DNA from: Flavisolibacter tropicus
Lineage (GTDB): Bacteria; Bacteroidota; Bacteroidia; Chitinophagales; Chitinophagaceae
NCBI RefSeq assembly: GCF_001644645.1
Contig: NZ_CP011390.1
Coordinates: 248,001 to 312,000 of the forward strand
Direction: 5' to 3'
Length of the DNA: 64,000 nucleotides
Positions 45,901 to 54,016 of the stretch are shown here, one piece after another; the first letter of the stretch is position 1; each line of letters starts with the position of its first letter. The notes beneath the pieces are model-generated. The model did no database searches. It saw only the letters and a program-made list of their open reading frames with translations, and was not told where the DNA came from. Made by a program: the position numbers and the translations under genes.

Positions 45901-46206
45901 TACTTCTTGCAATTGGCCCGTACCTCTTTGAATGTTGAAATTGGCAGTGTTGCCATTTACGGTAATTGTTTGAGGTTGAAAGCCTGTGGCGGAGGCTACC
46001 AACTGGGCACCTTGACGTGCTGAAATTGTAAAATTACCGTTTGCATCTGCCTGAACAGCAGTAGTAGAGCCAGCAACAGTAACAGTAGCAAATGGTACAG
46101 CCTCCCCGTTTCCTGTGGTGATTTTACCCGTTACGGTAATTGTCTGGGCAATTACTAATGCATGAAAAAGCATTAGCATAAAGACCGCTAATGTGAATCT
46201 TTTCAT
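42952..46206 (-). CDS. SusC/RagA-type TonB-dependent outer-membrane transporter
   Basis: A 1084-residue transporter. It comprises the signal peptide MKRFTLAVFMLMLFHALVIAQ, a carboxypeptidase-regulatory-like domain (about 22-100), the motif GQLQEVVVTAFGQRR, a plug domain (about 115-240) with VLRGTKTMISSNQALFVIDG and ITVLKGAAATALYGSRGGNG, and then the barrel, ending TYTFNLRFRF. The TonB-box-like stretch is within LQEVVVTA. No STN or anti-sigma-interaction domain precedes it, so induction by a dedicated SigF-FecR pair is not expected. It is co-transcribed with the downstream SusD. The N-terminal domain is closely similar to that of the neighbouring frameshifted SusC, pointing to a locus duplication. 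Confidence 0.96.
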   Translation of the reverse strand: MKRFTLAVFMLMLFHALVIAQTITVTGKITTGNGEAVPFATVTVAGSTTAVQADANGNFTISARQGAQLVASATGFQPQTITVNGNTANFNIQRGTGQLQEVVVTAFGQRRSRNQVPYAAQQVTGDDVSKNRSSNFMQNLSGRVSGLEMRQSNTLGGSTNVVLRGTKTMISSNQALFVIDGVPINNSNQKSIDPVTGVAQQSVGRGGYDYGSNAADVNPDDIESITVLKGAAATALYGSRGGNGVILITTKKGVRGVGVTVNSSIGIGKYDKSTFPTYQHSYGAGYGPFYGPNQDAYFDKRDINGDGVDDLVAPFYEDASYGAPFDPSLLVYQWHAFDPNSPNYGKATPWVAAANDPSTFLETAISSNQSIMVDGANDKGSFKLGYTRTDDKGILPNSLVTKNIVNFGSVYSIVPKLTVGGNINYTNTNGKGRYGTGYDDKNVMTNFRQWWEMNVDIKEQKDAYFANHENITWNWTDADILTPIYWDNPYFSRYENYETDTRDRYFGNINVTYKPLDWLSILGRVSRDAFDELQEERQAVGSVTTSSYVKRNRKVNETNYDLIANFDRDLNTDINFKGLIGTNVRRERSQFILSSTNNGLIIPKVYALSNTTNPITAPIESDARRQVWGNFAGVTFTWRDMVTLDATIRNDQSSTLPKGNNSYWYPSVSGGFTFSRLLSNFDWLSYGKVRANYAEVGNDTDPYATTETYQIGSPFGSNPLVSVTGINANPNLLPEKTKSYEFGLEASFFKNRLGFDATYYNAKTFNQIYPVPLSTSIGYNSRWFNSGDVRNKGWEVTMFGTPIQKHDFSWNINLNWTRNRNKVESLYTDPNDPSIKIDNVVLVPNFQGGVTLNATLGQPYGTIRGTDFIYHENGQPIINQSNGRPMRTTSSNIVIGNINPDWVGGINNALRYKNASLSFLIDMRQGGDVYSLDRYYGLATGLYPESAGLNDLGNPSRLPLSQGGGVILPGVAPDGKPNTVRADNNQFGLYGYRRQPNKAFVYNASFVKLREVVLGYSLPKSVMSKLNPFKSIDFSLIGRNLWIIHKDLPYADPEENISAGNFQGLQSGAYPSVKTYTFNLRFRF

Positions 46207-46635
46207 GAAACGTTTAATTTAAAGGTTAAGCAAAAAGGGAGGATTAGCGCTGTGTTTCAGGGGGTTGAACTGGTTTTCATTAGGAAGCAAATAAAGCCTT
46301 TGATCAAGTGTAGACACCGATTGTAAAATAAATGCTGCAAGAATGTTACAAGATTGTAAAATTTTATTGGCTAGGATGCGCTACTGGATTACATTTTAGA
46401 AGATTGCCAAAGGGGAAAATAGGTTGAGGTCTAATACAAACCAACAGCTTCTTTTCTTTGCATCCTTATCCTGCCGGTTCTTATTCTAAAAGAATTTCCG
46501 AACTTCCTCTGTTGTTTGCCTCAGCTATAAATTCTCAATTAGAACATATGACTTCCTAATACTAAGTGCACAGTCTTCAACACGTGTTTTGGTAGGCTGT
46601 TCAGCCTACGTAACTTTGTCCAAATTCTGACTTAA
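46207..46635. other. Divergent promoter region
   Basis: 429 bases between the SusC gene (minus) and the DUF3347 gene (plus). The plus-strand promoter with an internal dyad is at 46589-46618. No clear consensus promoter was found for the SusC side. The remainder is AT-rich without reading frames. Confidence 0.6.
46589..46618 (+). promoter_or_regulatory. Promoter with dyad operator in the spacer
   Basis: TTG (46589-46591), a 19-bp spacer and TAACTTTG (46611-46618) match the Bacteroidota consensus. The spacer contains the perfect dyad GTAGGCTGTTCAGCCTAC (46592-46609). It lies 17 bases before the DUF3347 start codon. A dyad inside a 19-bp spacer is the arrangement MerR-type activators use; the regulator here is unknown. 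Confidence 0.68.
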
Positions 46636-47256
46636 ATGAAGAAAATTGTATTACTAGTTGTATTGGCTTTGATTGGCGTACTTGCATGGTGGTTATTAGA
46701 AACTAAGAAAAAACCAAAAGATGAAACCCCTGATCTGCAACCTGTAGCTGTAAGTAAATACAGCCGGGACTTTATAAATGCAGTAGATACTGCTTTAAAC
46801 AATTATTATCTTCTATCTGAAACCTTTGTTAATTGGGATAGTACCCTTTTGGCTGATCGGGCCAAAAACCTGCAAACCAATATTGAAAAGGTTCCTTTTG
46901 ATGAGCTGAAAAAAGATACTGTTATTTATCAAACAGCCACATCTTACTTGGATGGCTTCAAAACAGACTTAGCTACCATTGCTGGTCAAGGTGACATAAC
47001 AAGCAAGCGCAGAGCCTTTAATACATTTTCAGATAACCTTTATACCCTATTACGTGTTGTTAAATATGATGGTGGTAAAGTGTATATGGCCGAGTGTCCA
47101 ATGGCCTTTAATGATTCAGAAGCCGCCATGTGGTTGAGCAAGACAGGTGAAATACGCAACCCTTATTTGGGCTTACACCATCCGAGGTATAAAGGGGGGA
47201 TGTTAGAGTGCGGCGAAGTAAAGGACAGCCTTGCATTTATGGCTCAAACAAAATAA
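46636..47256 (+). CDS. DUF3347-domain membrane-anchored protein
   Basis: A 206-residue protein with one N-terminal membrane helix (about 4-21) and a periplasmic part. A helical DUF3347 domain follows (about 45-150). The C-terminal segment has the conserved MAECPMAFND, AMWLSKTGEIRNPYLG and GGMLECGEVKD blocks. Two Cys and several Met/His residues there suggest metal handling, and DUF3347 is frequently fused to or beside CusB-type copper efflux proteins. A TonB-dependent receptor gene starts 3 bp after the stop, so the two form an operon with a dyad-containing promoter. A metal-related role is inference. Confidence 0.82.
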   Translation: MKKIVLLVVLALIGVLAWWLLETKKKPKDETPDLQPVAVSKYSRDFINAVDTALNNYYLLSETFVNWDSTLLADRAKNLQTNIEKVPFDELKKDTVIYQTATSYLDGFKTDLATIAGQGDITSKRRAFNTFSDNLYTLLRVVKYDGGKVYMAECPMAFNDSEAAMWLSKTGEIRNPYLGLHHPRYKGGMLECGEVKDSLAFMAQTK

Positions 47257-47259
47257 CAC

Positions 47260-49611
47260 ATGCGCTCCATACTGATAGGACTATTTTGTTTGATGTCGAT
47301 TGCTGGACAGTCTCAAACCAAATTTGCCATCAATGGATATGTAAGAGATAGCGCCAGTGGTGAAAGCATTATTGGCGCTACTATTGCTGTCAGCGGTCTG
47401 ACAAAAACGATTACAACCAATCAGTATGGCTATTATTCTATCACATTAGATTCTGGCGCTCATTTGCTCATGGCGTCTCATGTATCCTATTTTGCCAAGC
47501 AACTATCCCTTTCATTACAGGCTAGCCAGCAATTAGATTTTTTGCTGACTTCTAAGTCTGCTGCTATGAATGAAGTAGTAGTTTATAGCAGACAAAAAGA
47601 CGCTAATGTAAAGAATGCCCAAATGGGTAAGATTGACTTATCTATCAGCCAGATCAAAAGCGTTCCTGCCTTTATGGGCGAAGTAGATATTTTAAAGACC
47701 ATACAGTTGCTCCCAGGCGTGCGAAATGCGGGAGAGGGGAACGCTGGCTTTTATGTGCGAGGAGGTGGGCCAGATCAAAACCTGATCCTTTTAGATGATG
47801 CCATTGTTTATAATACAGGACATTTATTTGGCTTCTTTTCCATTTTCAACTCCGACGCTATTAAAAATGTATCCTTAATAAAAGGTGGGATGCCAGCCCA
47901 GTATGGAGGGCGCATTTCATCGGTACTGGATATATCCATGAAAGATGGAAATAGTCAAGTGTTTACTGGCGAAGGTGGTATTGGTGCTATTTCTTCCCGT
48001 TTGTCGCTACAAGGGCCGATCCTGAAAAACAAGTCGTCGTTTATTATTTCCGGACGTCGCACTTATATAGATGCTTTGCTTAAACCTTTTGTTAGTAAAA
48101 AGAGCAATGCTTATGGTTCAGGTTATTTCTTTTATGACCTTAATACCAAGGCCAACTTTCAGCTATCTGAAAAAGACAGGTTGTTTCTTAGTGGTTATTT
48201 TGGAAGAGATGTGTTTGCTTACAAGAACGCGCAGCGGTCTTTCCGTGCCGACATTCCCTGGGGTAATTCAACCGCTACACTTCGCTGGAACCATATTTTT
48301 AACCGTCGATTGTTTGCCAATACTACATTAGTATATAACGACTATAATTTCACTTTTGGTGCCGCTCAAAACAATTTTGAATTAGCCCTAGCCTCTGGAA
48401 TAAAAGATGGTGGCGCAAAGATTGATTTTGATTATTACCCTGCAGCAAGGCACAAAGTGCGGTTTGGGGGGCAATCCACTTTGCATAAATTTATTCCCAA
48501 TGTAGTATCTGGACGGCAGGATTCAGTGGTTTTTAATCCAAGCAATGAAGATGTCAAGTATGCCTTGGAGAATGGACTCTACATTCAAGACGACTGGGAT
48601 ATTACTAGTAAACTGAAGGTAAATGTAGGTTTGCGCTGGAGTTCTTTTTCACAAAAAGGGCCTTATACAAGGTATATAAGAGATCAAAATGAAAACAAGC
48701 TCGATAGTATCTATTATTCATCGTTTCAAACCATTAAAAACTACAGTGGCTTTGAGCCAAGATTTACAATAAGGTATACATTAGACGAGTCGACTTCTCT
48801 AAAGGCGGCCATTACCCGTAACTTACAGTTCACGCACTTGGTTAGTAATTCCGGCACCACATTACCAACTGATCTTTGGGTACCTAGTACGTTTATGGTA
48901 AAGCCACAAACATGTTGGCAATATTCAGCCGGTATATTTAAGAACTTTAATAACAATCAATTTGAAACCTCTTTAGAAGTCTATTATAAAGACATGAGGA
49001 ACCAGATTGAGTATAAGGAAGGGTATACGCCTGCCTTAAAAGATCCTGAAGTAGACTTTGTGTTCGGAAGGGGCTGGAGCTATGGATCTGAGTTGTTTAT
49101 CAATAAGGTAAGGGGGCGTCTTACCGGTTGGATCGGTTATACCTTATCGTGGACCTGGCGAAAGTTTGATCAGTTGAATGGAGGTGAGAAATTTCCTGCA
49201 AAATATGACCGTCGCCATGACTTATCTATTGTCGGTAACTATGAACTTAGTCCAAAATGGAAGTTGGGTAGTGTCTTTGTATATGGAACTGGTAATGCCA
49301 CTTCATTGCCTGTTCGATTTTATTTTGTAGAAGGCGTACTTACGCAAGAATACAGCAAAATCAATCAATACCGGCTGGCCCCTTATCATCGTTTAGATAT
49401 TTCCGCTACATATACACCCAGACCTTTTAATAAGAAACGATTTCAAAGCTCCTGGGTCTTTGGTATCTATAATGTTTACAGCCGTCTTAATCCTTACTTT
49501 GTTTATTTTGATCAAGATGGTAGTATCATTAACGGCGATCTAAAAATTGAGGCAAGGCAAGTTTCTTTATTTCCAATTCTACCATCTGTTACCTGGAACT
49601 TTAAGTTTTAA
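47260..49611 (+). CDS. TonB-dependent receptor with carboxypeptidase-regulatory-like domain
   Basis: A 783-residue outer-membrane receptor. It begins with the signal peptide MRSILIGLFCLMSIAGQSQ and a carboxypeptidase-regulatory-like domain (about 22-105: INGYVRDSASGESIIGATIAV). Next comes the segment MNEVVVYSRQ, and a plug (about 130-230: LLPGVRNAGEGNAGFYVRGGGPDQNL). The barrel follows, with the final aromatic WNFKF. It has no SusD partner and is shorter than SusC proteins, so it belongs to the FecA/CirA-like size class. It is co-transcribed with the DUF3347 gene 3 bp upstream. A metal or metal-chelate ligand would fit that context, without proof. Confidence 0.93.
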   Translation: MRSILIGLFCLMSIAGQSQTKFAINGYVRDSASGESIIGATIAVSGLTKTITTNQYGYYSITLDSGAHLLMASHVSYFAKQLSLSLQASQQLDFLLTSKSAAMNEVVVYSRQKDANVKNAQMGKIDLSISQIKSVPAFMGEVDILKTIQLLPGVRNAGEGNAGFYVRGGGPDQNLILLDDAIVYNTGHLFGFFSIFNSDAIKNVSLIKGGMPAQYGGRISSVLDISMKDGNSQVFTGEGGIGAISSRLSLQGPILKNKSSFIISGRRTYIDALLKPFVSKKSNAYGSGYFFYDLNTKANFQLSEKDRLFLSGYFGRDVFAYKNAQRSFRADIPWGNSTATLRWNHIFNRRLFANTTLVYNDYNFTFGAAQNNFELALASGIKDGGAKIDFDYYPAARHKVRFGGQSTLHKFIPNVVSGRQDSVVFNPSNEDVKYALENGLYIQDDWDITSKLKVNVGLRWSSFSQKGPYTRYIRDQNENKLDSIYYSSFQTIKNYSGFEPRFTIRYTLDESTSLKAAITRNLQFTHLVSNSGTTLPTDLWVPSTFMVKPQTCWQYSAGIFKNFNNNQFETSLEVYYKDMRNQIEYKEGYTPALKDPEVDFVFGRGWSYGSELFINKVRGRLTGWIGYTLSWTWRKFDQLNGGEKFPAKYDRRHDLSIVGNYELSPKWKLGSVFVYGTGNATSLPVRFYFVEGVLTQEYSKINQYRLAPYHRLDISATYTPRPFNKKRFQSSWVFGIYNVYSRLNPYFVYFDQDGSIINGDLKIEARQVSLFPILPSVTWNFKF

Positions 49612-49834
49612 AAGGAATCTCTCAATGTAATAAAAGCGAACATGCTGTTGTGTTGGATTTTTGTATGAGTTGTGCTTTTTATTACATGAGGTGTATGTTC
49701 GTTACCGTTATATTATATTTATAATACATGTAATAAATATTTACTACGATTTTAGGGTAGGTATTAGTACTTATGTTAAATTATGTAGATTGATATATAA
49801 GCAAAAGAAAAGTTAACGAATTCGGCATTAGATG

Positions 49835-49866
49835 TTGCACCACTGAAAGGTAGGCCTATACATTTG
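49835..49866 (+). promoter_or_regulatory. Predicted promoter of the delta-60 repeat gene
   Basis: TTG at 49835-49837 and TACATTTG at 49859-49866, spacer 21 bp, match the Bacteroidota consensus. The start codon at 49893 implies a leader of about 20 bases. Confidence 0.65.
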
Positions 49867-49892
49867 TTGCAATCAAAACATGCCGTGCTTAT

Positions 49893-51863
49893 ATGAAAGA
49901 GAAATTCTACTTTCCATCAATTTTCATAAGTATTGCTTTCCTTCTAATTGTCTATCCCTTTACTGGGTATTCGCAAGACAACCTCATTCGTGATTTTGGT
50001 TTTAATAGCAATATCACTACTACAAATGGGACTACATATGCTGTAGAAGTATTGAATGACGCCACTAATAAAGGAAAAATATTGGTGGGCGGTTTTTTTA
50101 ATATCTATGGTGTGCCTCCAGGAACTTCAGTGCCCGGTAAAATTGTACGATTGAATCCAGATGGTTCGGTTGATAACAGTTTTACTGCGCCTACGCTCAA
50201 CAGTTATTGGGGTGGTGCTGGTGGCGGAATCTATACTATTGCTGTGCAGCCTTGGGATGGAAAAACGCTAATTGGTGGTGAGTTTTCCATTAATTCATCT
50301 GGTAAAACTTTCACTAATATAGCCCGCTTGAACACCAATGGAAGTTTAGATCTAACCTTTAATCCGTCGGGTGGGGGTACCAGGGATGGTGGCGCCTTTG
50401 GAAAGGTAACTAAGATCCTGGTATTGGATCCGGAGAAACAAATAGTGATAGGAGGGGTTTTGGGTTCATATAATGGTACAACAATCGGAAACAATAAAGG
50501 CGGCGTATTAATTGTAAACGAAAACGGAAGTTTATTTAAAGATGCAAAAGTTACTTCTACCAGCGAAGATTGGACTGGTGAGGGGGTGACAGATATGGCA
50601 TTAGCACCAGACGGAAAAATTGTTATTGCAGGTGAGTTTGGAAGGGTTGACACCTATCTTGCCAGAAGAGTAGCTCGTTTAAACAGAGATGGATCATTTG
50701 ATGTAACATGGAAGAATGATGGTTATTTAGGAACTGGGCCATCGAACCATGTTACGGCTGTGACTGTACAACCCGATGGAAAAATTTTAATAGGAGGATT
50801 GTTTGACTATTACATTGAGTACAATAAAAGTCTTGGTGTAACCAAACAAATATTCCGGACAAGAATTGCCCGTTTGAATGTTAATGGGAAATTAGATAAT
50901 ACATTCAATTATGATGCTATAGCAGGCACCTGGTTGACCAGAGGGTTTAATGCCGAAGTACGTGATATACTTGTTGATTCAAGGGACAATATATTGGTTG
51001 CAGGGTTGTTTACAGATTACGGAGGAGTAGGTACTTCAACGGGTAGGATAGCCCGATTATTGTCTGACGGATCACTGGATACGGATTTTAATGCTGAAAA
51101 TTTTGATGGGGGCGTGTATGCAATTGCATTTCAAGATTGGAAGTCAAATGGTACTTATAAATCTGAAGCGCATCTTTTGGCAGTAGGTACATTTAATAAA
51201 TATGATGATGTAGGAACACAACAGTATGCAGCACGTTTTACTATAGTTCCTTCATCGCCAGATTTATCTTCATCAGGCGGTGGGGGAGATCCTCCAACAC
51301 CTACGCCCACTCCATTGGCGAAAACAATTTCCAACTTCAAGGTCGTTAAAATCAATGCTTCTAAAAACAAGCTGACATGGAATGCTTTGCAAACTCAAAC
51401 AACATATACAGTTGAACGCTCCTTTGATGGACAAAGCTTCCAAAAGATCGCGTCTTTTTACAACACGAATGCAGATGCTGCTTTGTCCTATGATGATGCC
51501 CTGAGTCATACAGGAAAAGTTCATTACCGGATAGTAGTAACAGCGGGCAATAATGTAAGTAGCGCTTCTACAACTATTGAGTATACTGGGGTTGTTACAG
51601 TGAATATGCTTAATGGAGTCTCCACAAATCTTGCTTTGAAGGAGTTTGTAATCGATATTAGTATTTCATCAAATGATAGCTCAAACCAAACGTATAATCT
51701 TTACGTGCTTAATGGTAGTGGACAAAGATTATTGACCAAGTCTTTATTAATGAAGAATAAAACCATTAATGAAACCATATGGTCAACCCAGTCAATGAAA
51801 AACTGCCTGGTCATTTTAAAGGATAGTAGTGGTGAAGTATTGAAGAAGGTCTTATTTAAATAA
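49893..51863 (+). CDS. Secreted delta-60 repeat protein with C-terminal sorting-type domain
   Basis: A 656-residue exported protein. The signal peptide is followed by about seven copies of the delta-60 beta-propeller-like repeat, each of the form ARLNxDGSxDxxFN plus VQPDGKILIGGxF (for example around residues 80-100, 240-275 and 290-325). A Ser/Gly and Pro/Thr linker (about 455-475, GGGGDPPTPTPTP) leads to a fibronectin-like module (LTWNALQTQTTYTVERSFDGQSF). The last 80 residues end in VILKDSSGEVLKKVLFK, in the style of type IX secretion C-terminal domains. It is probably a cell-surface or released protein; its binding target is unknown. It is monocistronic. Confidence 0.88.
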   Translation: MKEKFYFPSIFISIAFLLIVYPFTGYSQDNLIRDFGFNSNITTTNGTTYAVEVLNDATNKGKILVGGFFNIYGVPPGTSVPGKIVRLNPDGSVDNSFTAPTLNSYWGGAGGGIYTIAVQPWDGKTLIGGEFSINSSGKTFTNIARLNTNGSLDLTFNPSGGGTRDGGAFGKVTKILVLDPEKQIVIGGVLGSYNGTTIGNNKGGVLIVNENGSLFKDAKVTSTSEDWTGEGVTDMALAPDGKIVIAGEFGRVDTYLARRVARLNRDGSFDVTWKNDGYLGTGPSNHVTAVTVQPDGKILIGGLFDYYIEYNKSLGVTKQIFRTRIARLNVNGKLDNTFNYDAIAGTWLTRGFNAEVRDILVDSRDNILVAGLFTDYGGVGTSTGRIARLLSDGSLDTDFNAENFDGGVYAIAFQDWKSNGTYKSEAHLLAVGTFNKYDDVGTQQYAARFTIVPSSPDLSSSGGGGDPPTPTPTPLAKTISNFKVVKINASKNKLTWNALQTQTTYTVERSFDGQSFQKIASFYNTNADAALSYDDALSHTGKVHYRIVVTAGNNVSSASTTIEYTGVVTVNMLNGVSTNLALKEFVIDISISSNDSSNQTYNLYVLNGSGQRLLTKSLLMKNKTINETIWSTQSMKNCLVILKDSSGEVLKKVLFK

Positions 51864-51904
51864 TTGTGTGAGCGTTTCAGTGTCTTACAATTACTTCATC
51901 TAAC

Positions 51905-51940
51905 AAAGAATAAAAGCCCTGAAAAGGGCTTTTATTCTTT
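51905..51940. terminator. Bidirectional terminator
   Basis: A perfect 16-bp stem (51905-51920 with 51925-51940), GAAA loop, core AGCCCT/AGGGCT flanked by A and T tracts. It lies between the convergent delta-60 repeat gene and the exported protein gene at 51943. Confidence 0.92.
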
Positions 51941-51942
51941 GA

Positions 51943-52746
51943 TTATAAGGGTTGGGCGTTTGGTGGTGGCGGCGAATAAATAAAGCGAACCATTGCATTC
52001 TTTTGGTTGGTTGATGTTAAATACAAGTTGTAGCGTTTTGTTCCTGCTGTAACGATCAATAATGCTGTGTTAGGTGGAATGCGCCCCATGTTTTCGGCCA
52101 CCATTTCAATTTCCTGAAAGGTATTTTGTAAATCGATCTTAATAAAAGTGGTAGCTGCTTTGGCACTGAGTCTTTGATTGGAGAGAATCATTTTTTTGTT
52201 TACATAAACAGAGATCGTGTCATCATCGATTTCTCCATTGTCGTAAAAATCTAACCGGATGGTACCGGTGTCAACCTCTATTTCAGGGACCTCTTTAAAG
52301 GCAGATTCTTTTACTCGTGTTAGTACTAATTGGCCAGGCTGACAATCGAGGTTGGTGTTCATAACCTTACCGTTCCATTGGCCGGTTAGTGTTTCTTTGT
52401 CGCCGCTTGCGCTATACCAAAGCTCATAGTTTTTAATACAGGGTGTGCAGTCAGCTGGTATTTTAAACGTTTGAACAGGGCCTTCATTCATTACCAACTT
52501 CTTGTAAGACTGAATATAATGGCCGGTAAATTTTTTCTTTACATAATTCGTAATATCGGAATAGTGGTAGGTTGCGCCATGTACGCTATCGCCATTGATA
52601 CTAAGTTGTACTTCGATAAAATAAACGGGAAAACACCCACCGGCTTGTTGTGTTAACGTTCCTTTCCAGATGCCATTCAAATCCTGTCCATAGGATAGAA
52701 TACAGCTAATAATAAGGCAATAGGAGAGGAATATGAGTCTTTTCAC
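51943..52746 (-). CDS. Exported protein, paralogue of the next gene
   Basis: A 267-residue exported protein with signal peptide MKRLIFLSYCLIISCILSYG. The first domain (about 24-150) starts LNGIWKGTLTQQAGGC, a lipocalin-like beta pattern with several Cys. The C-terminal domain (about 165-258) has LDFYDNGEIDDDTISVYVNKKMILSNQ and VAENMGRIPPNTALLIV. The same two-domain plan and nearly the same C-terminal sequence occur in the protein at 52800-53936, 53 bp upstream on the same strand. The function is unknown. The C-terminal module is often seen at the ends of Bacteroidota exported proteins, where it may bind a surface ligand. Confidence 0.78.
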   Translation of the reverse strand: MKRLIFLSYCLIISCILSYGQDLNGIWKGTLTQQAGGCFPVYFIEVQLSINGDSVHGATYHYSDITNYVKKKFTGHYIQSYKKLVMNEGPVQTFKIPADCTPCIKNYELWYSASGDKETLTGQWNGKVMNTNLDCQPGQLVLTRVKESAFKEVPEIEVDTGTIRLDFYDNGEIDDDTISVYVNKKMILSNQRLSAKAATTFIKIDLQNTFQEIEMVAENMGRIPPNTALLIVTAGTKRYNLYLTSTNQKNAMVRFIYSPPPPNAQPL

Positions 52747-52799
52747 TTATGGAAAATAATGCTATTAACTAAGTTTGATTGAAATTTTCGATGAACGGT

Positions 52800-53936
52800 T
52801 TATGGAGTGGATTTCTGATAACGGAATCGTACCATCGCATTTTTCTGTTCTGTAGAAGTAATACGTACTTCGTGACGTGTTTCTCCATCCTGTACTATCA
52901 TCAATGATGTATTGGGTGGGATGCGTCCCATATTTTCAGCCACCATAATTAACACATGCTCCGGATTCGACTCATCCATTTTTAATTGAATAGTTATTGG
53001 GGCAGCTGTCAGTAGCTTGTTGCTTAAAATGGGTTTGTTATCCAGATAAACAGATATGGTATCGCCATCTATTTCTCCATTGTCATACAGTTTAACTGTA
53101 ATTTCTTCATTGGTAACCGTTAGCGTTTTGGTCAGTTCGTTTGTACGAGCCCGCGTTTGAACAGGAATAGTAACCTTGGGAGCATCAATTGTTTTGGGTG
53201 CCTCCGTTTTGGTAATTTCGGTCTTTGGTTGCTCAATCTCAGTAGTCTTGGGCTTGGTGACTGTTGTTTTTTGATCCGGGGTTTTAGCCGGGGTAGTTTT
53301 TTTGGCTACTGCTGGTGGATTTTTAGCAGGCGGTGTTTTAGTTGGGCTTGTTTTAGCCGGAGGCGTTTTACTTTTTGCTACTGGAGGATTGGTTGCAGGC
53401 GGTTTTGTAGCTGGGGGTGTTTTTACAACCGGATTGTCTCTTAAGAAAGGTTCAATATAAAAATCGGAAGTGGGTACTTTTCGCAAGAAAATACGGCCGC
53501 CGCCGCAGTTTCCGCCCTTTTTAATACCTTCAGCAGTACTGGTTTTTTCATAGGTACTAGTGTATTCTCCTTCAAGAAACTCTTCGTTTCCTGATTTTAC
53601 ATAGGTGAAATTACACTTCATGATGCAGGCAACAGAACCTGCAGACATGCGTACCTCTACCGTTTTTGTCTCCTGGATCAAGGCTTTTTGGGAGGAATTG
53701 GTAAAATAACCCGTTAAGGAAGCTTTCCCATAAAAGCGGGTATCTAAATATGAGTAAGAAACACCAGTAACGCGGTTTGTTTTGTTTTGAATGATTTGGA
53801 GTTCAAACTTGTATTGGTCAGAGAAATCAGTAATAAAATAGCCGCGCCAAATGCCAGTAATATTCTGAGCTTTGGCAGTACAAAAAAGGAACAGGAACGT
53901 AAATGCTAACAGGACTTGTCGGAATGATCGGTTCAT
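52800..53936 (-). CDS. Exported protein with Pro/Lys/Thr-rich linker
   Basis: A 378-residue exported protein with signal peptide MNRSFRQVLLAFTFLFLFCTAKAQ and an N-terminal beta-rich domain (ITGIWRGYFITDFSDQYKFELQIIQ). A roughly 90-residue linker (about 170-260) is built from PPATK/PPAKT-like repeats and then TKTEAPK-type repeats. The C-terminal domain VKLYDNGEIDGDTISVYLDNKPILSNK plus VAENMGRIPPNTSLMIV is the same as in the downstream paralogue. The linker is probably a flexible spacer crossing the peptidoglycan or extending from the outer membrane. The two genes look like a tandem duplication in which one copy gained the linker. Function unknown. Confidence 0.8.
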   Translation of the reverse strand: MNRSFRQVLLAFTFLFLFCTAKAQNITGIWRGYFITDFSDQYKFELQIIQNKTNRVTGVSYSYLDTRFYGKASLTGYFTNSSQKALIQETKTVEVRMSAGSVACIMKCNFTYVKSGNEEFLEGEYTSTYEKTSTAEGIKKGGNCGGGRIFLRKVPTSDFYIEPFLRDNPVVKTPPATKPPATNPPVAKSKTPPAKTSPTKTPPAKNPPAVAKKTTPAKTPDQKTTVTKPKTTEIEQPKTEITKTEAPKTIDAPKVTIPVQTRARTNELTKTLTVTNEEITVKLYDNGEIDGDTISVYLDNKPILSNKLLTAAPITIQLKMDESNPEHVLIMVAENMGRIPPNTSLMIVQDGETRHEVRITSTEQKNAMVRFRYQKSTP

Positions 53937-53997
53937 GTCGGTGTGAAATTAAAATATTAACAATCCGAACTTTAATCTTACTCTAGCAAGAGTTTGT

Positions 53998-54005
53998 TAA
54001 TTTTG
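53998..54005 (+). promoter_or_regulatory. Predicted -7 box of thrS
   Basis: TAATTTTG fits TAnnTTTG exactly, 11 bases before the thrS ATG, so the leader would be very short. No convincing upstream TTG at the expected distance was found. Confidence 0.45.
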
Positions 54006-54016
54006 CCACTCATTTT

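Noticed and set aside
53157..53444. Plus-strand Cys/Gly/Phe-rich frame
   Set aside because: It is the antisense of the repetitive Pro/Lys/Thr linker; the composition follows from the complement of those repeats.
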